64,000 nucleotides of DNA from Sulfurospirillaceae bacterium (GTDB lineage Bacteria; Campylobacterota; Campylobacteria; Campylobacterales; Sulfurospirillaceae), in contig JAQUGO010000008.1 in the NCBI GenBank assembly GCA_028684065.1, positions 1 to 64,000 of the forward strand. The letters run 5' to 3'. This document shows, one piece after another, positions 59,972 through 64,000 of the stretch; position 1 is the first letter of the stretch, and every line of letters starts with the position of its first letter. Position numbers and translations under genes: made by a program. The notes under the pieces are model-generated. The model worked only from the letters and a program-made list of their open reading frames with translations, did no database searches and had not been told where the DNA came from.

Positions 59972-60757
59972 TTATAGCAGATTAAACTCATAATCCCATA
60001 AATCTGCTCTTAGCGGTACTTCTAAATGAGGCTTATTTAATAAGAGTTTTACAACTTCAGCACTTTGTATTGCAGCGGCGAAGGCTACTGTAAATGAAGG
60101 ATTTCCATATGTTTTTTCAGCACCATCTCCTTCTTGCATGTAAAGGTCATCAATAAGGCGAGAAGTGCAAAATTGAGCACTATAACCAGCAATAGCTGCA
60201 TGGACAAATGCTTTATGGTGTGTTTTACAATACCTTGCAAGAGAGGTTTTCATTGTTGGATTATCCAAAGCATCTACAACAACATCAGCATTCTCAAGCA
60301 GTGAAACGTGTTTGTCCAATTCAAAAAAGGAAGGGATACTCGTGACATGCAAAGCAGGATTAATGGCTTCAAGGGCACTTTTCACAACAGCACTTTTTGA
60401 TGAGCCTAAGGCCTTGATAGAAGAGAAGTTTTGACGATTGAGATTATGTTCTTCAAAGATATCTCCATCCATTAAAATCAGATTACCTACACCAATACGT
60501 GTTAAAAATTCACTGACAAAACCACCTAAGCCACCACATCCTAGGATAAAGACAGTAGCATTAAAAAGTTGGCACTGCTCTTGTACGCTAATAGTTTTTT
60601 GGTTACGTTTATAACGGAGTGGAGTTATATTGTTTTCAAGTGCTATATGCTCAATTTCACGAAAGCTACATGCAAAGGTCTCCATGGCTTTAAAGTGTGC
60701 GGCTAAAGGTAAAAAACCATCTGAAGAATGTTCTGTCAAAAAAGTTACTGTATTCAT
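59972..60757 (-). CDS. ThiF/MoeB/HesA-family E1-like adenylyltransferase
   Basis: The 261-residue protein activates the C-terminus of a ubiquitin-like sulfur carrier by adenylation. The nucleotide loop is FILGCGGLGGFVSEFLTRIG (about 70-89), with NLNRQNF and DALDNPTMKTSL (about 163-174) as further landmarks. The zinc-binding CxxC pairs of MoeB are absent. A likely partner, a MoaD-like protein, is encoded divergently 41 bases away. The pair may therefore handle sulfur transfer for a pterin cofactor. The sequence cannot tell MoeB, ThiF and HesA types apart, so no symbol is given. Confidence 0.82.
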   Translation of the reverse strand: MNTVTFLTEHSSDGFLPLAAHFKAMETFACSFREIEHIALENNITPLRYKRNQKTISVQEQCQLFNATVFILGCGGLGGFVSEFLTRIGVGNLILMDGDIFEEHNLNRQNFSSIKALGSSKSAVVKSALEAINPALHVTSIPSFFELDKHVSLLENADVVVDALDNPTMKTSLARYCKTHHKAFVHAAIAGYSAQFCTSRLIDDLYMQEGDGAEKTYGNPSFTVAFAAAIQSAEVVKLLLNKPHLEVPLRADLWDYEFNLL

Positions 60758-60798
60758 TTTATCTCTACTTTGCGGTATAATTTTTTAAAGGATTTATC

Positions 60799-61083
60799 AT
60801 GCATATTATACTCAATGCTTTTTCATTTTTAAGAGAAAAACTTACAGATCAAGGATATAACTATCTTGATGCCCCTATGAGTTTACCAGAAAATATAAGT
60901 ATTGGTGGTTTAATCGACCTTATGGGATTGAAGCAAGAGAGCGTCGAAGCTGTTTTTGTTAACCATAAAGTAATGCCAAAAGAGACCATCTTACACGATG
61001 GTGACAGAATCGCTTTACTGCCCCCTGGAACACCTGGTTCTTATCGTTTGATGCTCGGAATAAAGAAAATAGAAAAAGATTAA
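60799..61083 (+). CDS. MoaD/ThiS-like sulfur-carrier protein with C-terminal extension
   Basis: The 94-residue protein has the beta-grasp fold of MoaD/ThiS: INA-type start (MHIILNAFSFLREKL), VFVNHKVMPKETILHDGDRIALLPPGTPG (about 53-81). Unlike MoaD, it does not end in Gly-Gly: PPGTPGSYRLMLGIKKIEKD runs 13 residues past the usual C-terminus, with PGTPG in place of the GG. Small MoaD-like proteins of this form are known near tungsten/pterin oxidoreductases (recalled, not checked). Divergent from the ThiF-like gene. Whether processing of the tail is needed for activity is unknown. 61084-61302 beyond it contains only AT-rich sequence with possible promoters. Confidence 0.8.
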   Translation: MHIILNAFSFLREKLTDQGYNYLDAPMSLPENISIGGLIDLMGLKQESVEAVFVNHKVMPKETILHDGDRIALLPPGTPGSYRLMLGIKKIEKD

Positions 61084-61302
61084 TTTCCACTAACTTTAGT
61101 CAATCAGACCATTAAACCCAATCATATTACCCATAATTCACATACAAAGATACTCATTGAATAGGGATAAGTCCAGTCCGTCAAATGAGGTTTGTTGTGG
61201 GCGTAGAATGTTTTAAACATGCTATGTTCGCGCTATAAACAATATGTATAATTTAATAGTATATAAGAAATAAAACTTATAATATTATTAAAAGGAAAAC
61301 AT

Positions 61303-63306
61303 ATGTTGAGCTTTTTCAAGAACGAAAGAAGACAAGAGAAAGTGAAAGAAACCTCCATGAGTGCAATCGTGACAATAACTTTAACTGAGTTTGAGCTTGC
61401 GAATGGGAAACTCGATAATCTTTCTATTGTTCCAAAAGTAGTAATAGGTTTTGTTTCGCCTGCCCTTGATTTTGCTTCAGTATCGACAACGCTTCAAAAG
61501 TCTTTTCCTGTAGGCGTAACGTTGATACTCTCCACGACCGCTGGTGAGCTGTGTAGTTTTGATAAGTCCACACCTCTAACACATCTTTATTCTCAAGCGA
61601 GTGCGGGAGAAGGCAATAATATTGTTTTGATGCTTTTTGATCAATCTATGATTAGCAATGTTTTTGTAGCAGCTATCCCTCTTAGAAGTGACGATATGGC
61701 AACAAGTTCACTTAGTGTGGCACAAAGAATTTCCGCCATCTCAGAAGAACTTCGCAAGGTTCATGTCCCTTTTAAAACGTCTCACGAGGATACAATCGGT
61801 TACACCCTCATTGATGGACTTTCGGCAAGTGAAAGTTTCTTTATGGAAGCTGTTTACAATGTGGGTAGTTTTCCATGCTTACTTATAGGAGGTAGTGCGG
61901 GTGGTAAACTTGATTTTAAAAATACCTATGTTTATGATGGAAAGCGTACTTTGCGCCATCACGCACTCATAACATTTATAAAATTTACACCAAAGTATCG
62001 CTTTGGTATTTTTAAAAGTCAAAATTTTAAAAAAACTTCTACAAAATTTTCAGTGCTTGTTGCCAATCCACTGCAACGAACAGTTTCTGCTTTCTTAGAT
62101 ATCAAAACCAATGCACATATTGGTATTATTGAAGCATTGTGTACCCATTTTTCGTGTTCTTCAGAACAACTTGATGCAAAGCTTGCTAATTTTACGTTTG
62201 GTATAGAAGTAGATGGCGAGCTTTATGTCCGATCCATTGCTGCAATTGATAGCGTAGCACGTTGTGTTCATTTCTATTGTGATATTGAAGCCGGTGAAGA
62301 GTTATTATTGCTAGAAAAAACAGATTTTATTAAAACCACAAGTGATAATTATACTCAGTTTAGTCGGAATAAGCCAAAAGCCATTGGAGGAATTTTTAAT
62401 GATTGCATTTTAAGGCGACTTTTTAATGCACAAAATCTTAATAATCTTAATGTCTTTAAAGATGTCCCAATTGCGGGATTTTCTACTTTTGGTGAACTTT
62501 TAGGCATTAATATTAATCAAACACTAACCGCTATCTTCTTTTATTATAGTGAAGATTATAGCTCATTTGAAGATGAATATATGGATAGTTTTGTTCAAAA
62601 ATATGCAGGTTTTAAAAGCTATTTTCTTCTTCGAAAGATTAATCGACATGTGATGGTTGGTAATATCAATAAGGCAATGCTTATGCAAATGAAAGAGAGT
62701 ATGCCCGTGATTCAAACCATAGGAGATACACTTTGTGGTGCTGTTGAATCCATTAATCAGATAGAGGGAAACCTTGGAACAATCAAAAGTAGATTTTCTA
62801 TTTTTTCAAATGATATGGAAAAAAATAGTGCAAGTAATGTTGAGTTGTTAAAAGAAGCCGAAAATCTAACAAGCTATGTTAATGATATTCGCTCTGTACT
62901 TGGCGTCATTTCTGACATTGCAGACCAAACGAATCTTCTAGCCCTTAATGCTGCTATTGAAGCGGCACGGGCAGGAGAACACGGTAGAGGCTTTGCTGTT
63001 GTAGCTGATGAAGTACGCAAACTTGCTGAGAGAACTCAAAAAAGTCTTTCTGAAACGAATGTTTCTGTAAATACAACAGTACAAGCGGTTGAAAATATTG
63101 GTATGGCTATGGGAAATGTGAGTAAAAGTCTTTTTGGTATGTCAAAAAACAGTTCTCAGCTTTCTTGTGAGATAGAAGAATTGTCCAAACAAAGTCAAAA
63201 TATTTCTACGAAATTACATTCTCAATCGCTATTAACACAGCATCTTAATGTTGAGCTTACAAAATTGACTGTTTATGAGAGAACGCTTGATATTTTAAAC
63301 CATTAA
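61303..63306 (+). CDS. Soluble FIST-domain methyl-accepting chemotaxis protein
   Basis: The 667-residue protein has N-terminal FIST and FIST_C domains (about 15-410) and a C-terminal MCP signalling domain with the invariant tip [41 protein letters not shown] (about 545-585). No membrane helix is visible, so it is a cytoplasmic receptor. It has about 20 residues before the FIST domain that are basic and may help localisation. FIST domains are thought to bind small solutes such as amino acids, so it may give an energy- or nutrient-taxis signal to CheA-CheY. The ATG has AAAAGGA upstream. It is single, followed by a terminator and by a convergent regulator gene. Confidence 0.92.
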   Translation: MLSFFKNERRQEKVKETSMSAIVTITLTEFELANGKLDNLSIVPKVVIGFVSPALDFASVSTTLQKSFPVGVTLILSTTAGELCSFDKSTPLTHLYSQASAGEGNNIVLMLFDQSMISNVFVAAIPLRSDDMATSSLSVAQRISAISEELRKVHVPFKTSHEDTIGYTLIDGLSASESFFMEAVYNVGSFPCLLIGGSAGGKLDFKNTYVYDGKRTLRHHALITFIKFTPKYRFGIFKSQNFKKTSTKFSVLVANPLQRTVSAFLDIKTNAHIGIIEALCTHFSCSSEQLDAKLANFTFGIEVDGELYVRSIAAIDSVARCVHFYCDIEAGEELLLLEKTDFIKTTSDNYTQFSRNKPKAIGGIFNDCILRRLFNAQNLNNLNVFKDVPIAGFSTFGELLGININQTLTAIFFYYSEDYSSFEDEYMDSFVQKYAGFKSYFLLRKINRHVMVGNINKAMLMQMKESMPVIQTIGDTLCGAVESINQIEGNLGTIKSRFSIFSNDMEKNSASNVELLKEAENLTSYVNDIRSVLGVISDIADQTNLLALNAAIEAARAGEHGRGFAVVADEVRKLAERTQKSLSETNVSVNTTVQAVENIGMAMGNVSKSLFGMSKNSSQLSCEIEELSKQSQNISTKLHSQSLLTQHLNVELTKLTVYERTLDILNH

Positions 63307-63321
63307 AAAATTCAATCAAGA

Positions 63322-63349
63322 GGAAAAAATGGACAGATACGTTTTTTCC
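63322..63349. terminator. Terminator between convergent FIST-MCP and regulator genes
   Basis: GGAAAAAA (63322-63329) pairs with TTTTTTCC (63342-63349). The stem carries A- and T-runs on both sides, so it can terminate both genes, which point toward it. Confidence 0.7.
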
Positions 63350-63358
63350 TTTCTCTTC

Positions 63359-64000
63359 TTATGATATTTCTTTAGCACATGGAATTTTAATCATATACCC
63401 TATGCCTCTAATATTGATAATGAAATCTTCTTTTAAATTATTTTTTAAGCGATTTATTTCTGTTCTTATCGTCGCATCATCAATGTCAAAATCGTCCCAT
63501 ACAGCTTCTCTAAACATATCATAACTACATACAAGTCCCCGATTATGTGTTAGGAATTCGATAATTTGAAGTTGTCGCTTTGATAAAACTTGCGGTTCTT
63601 CTTTAAAATAAAGTGTCATACTTTCGCAATTAAAACTGTAAGAAGGGGAGAGTCTTTTGTGATGTAAACTTATGTTGGCGGATTTTGAAATTCTGTCTAT
63701 TCTTAGGTTGAGTTCTTTTAAATGGAAAGGTTTTTTTAAATAATCATAGCATCCTAGCTCGAAAGCTCTTGATATATCCTCGATGTCAATAAGTGTCGAA
63801 ATAAAGATGACAGGCATCATTTTTTTTTGAGAGTGTAATGTTTCCAAAATGGTTAAACCATCAATATTAGGTACATTAATATCAAAAACAAGCAAATCAA
63901 ATTTTTCTTTTTCTAAAATACTTAAGCAGACATTGCCATCACGCACAGAAGTAATCGCATGTCCAACTGTCATTAGGTATTTGGTTATAGACTCATTCAG
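63359..64000 (-). CDS. OmpR/PhoB-type response regulator, start outside window
   Basis: The frame is open to the window end, so the first residues (including the acidic pocket) are missing. Visible is most of a receiver domain (phosphoacceptor Asp in LLVFDINVPNIDGL, near residue 40 of the visible part; Lys in YLKKPFHL) and an OmpR-type winged helix (about 120-210, with VLSKRQLQIIEFLTHNRGLVCS and IRTEINRLKNNL, ending IINIRGIGYMIKIP). Unlike the regulator at 53912-54799, this receiver keeps its phosphorylation site. The cognate histidine kinase would be outside the window. Targets are unknown. Confidence 0.9.
   Translation of the reverse strand: MNESITKYLMTVGHAITSVRDGNVCLSILEKEKFDLLVFDINVPNIDGLTILETLHSQKKMMPVIFISTLIDIEDISRAFELGCYDYLKKPFHLKELNLRIDRISKSANISLHHKRLSPSYSFNCESMTLYFKEEPQVLSKRQLQIIEFLTHNRGLVCSYDMFREAVWDDFDIDDATIRTEINRLKNNLKEDFIINIRGIGYMIKIPCAKEIS

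Overview
The window looks like a chromosomal segment of a Campylobacterota (epsilonproteobacterial) genome. The best guess is a free-living relative of Sulfurospirillum. The evidence is AT-rich DNA, a Campylobacter-type pgl N-glycosylation locus, an IspDF fusion, the flagellar motor protein PflB, and several gene orders that match Campylobacter jejuni as I remember it. The genus is inference; the class is well supported. I see no insertion sequence, prophage, CRISPR array, rRNA or origin. One tRNA gene is present. No gene-free stretch exceeds 300 bases; the longest gaps (about 200-230 bases, before leuA, proC, the mop gene and the FIST chemoreceptor) are described under their features.

Layout. 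1-11602 (+): end of pglF, a Wzz-like gene, pglB, pglG, hisH-hisA, then cheY-prmA-ftsH-(Psd-like)-pssA. 11603-13384 (+): leuA behind a leucine-rich leader peptide. 13425-19933 (-): pflB, serS, trpS, aroK, der. 19999-28298: an MscS gene (-), then EamA-kdsA-ovoA-ribH-nusB-pyrF-AsmA and a 47-residue protein (+). The block from pflB to pyrF is collinear with C. jejuni Cj0390-Cj0381 except for the added mscS and ovoA. 28379-37807: tRNA-Ser and an accessory signalling region with a frameshifted HD-GYP sensor, a CZB protein, LysE and AraC genes, a Sel1 protein, a FIST-PAS-GGDEF-EAL protein and a second MscS. 37861-43533 (-): a tripartite RND efflux operon. 43760-45476: proC and a D,D-carboxypeptidase. 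45682-50924: a molybdate (or tungstate) region with mop, modE, modA, a TOBE gene, modB, modC and a second modA/modB pair. 51055-58682: yigZ, yceI, then pgpA / ATP-sulfurylase-like / degenerate regulator / ispDF / mrp / dapD, matching Cj1610-Cj1605. 58731-64000: a diguanylate cyclase, a ThiF-like/MoaD-like pair, a FIST chemoreceptor and an OmpR-type regulator cut by the window end.

How the genes fit together. Three themes recur. The first is environmental sensing tied to chemotaxis, motility and c-di-GMP: CheY, PflB, two FIST proteins, the CZB protein, and HD-GYP, EAL and GGDEF enzymes. The second is metal-oxyanion and pterin-cofactor biology: the mod region, mop/TOBE proteins, and the ThiF/MoaD-like pair. 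The third is envelope building: N-glycan transfer, phospholipids, KDO, peptidoglycan and isoprenoids. The observations most worth a second look are the leucine leader peptide before leuA, the recurrent TTACATGTAA word that repeatedly encodes Leu-His-Val-(Lys), the two-permease/one-ATPase mod operon with ModE-like palindromes, OvoA inserted in a conserved housekeeping block, and four relatives of known enzymes or regulators that lack signature residues (Psd-like, ATP-sulfurylase-like, response regulator, GGDEF).
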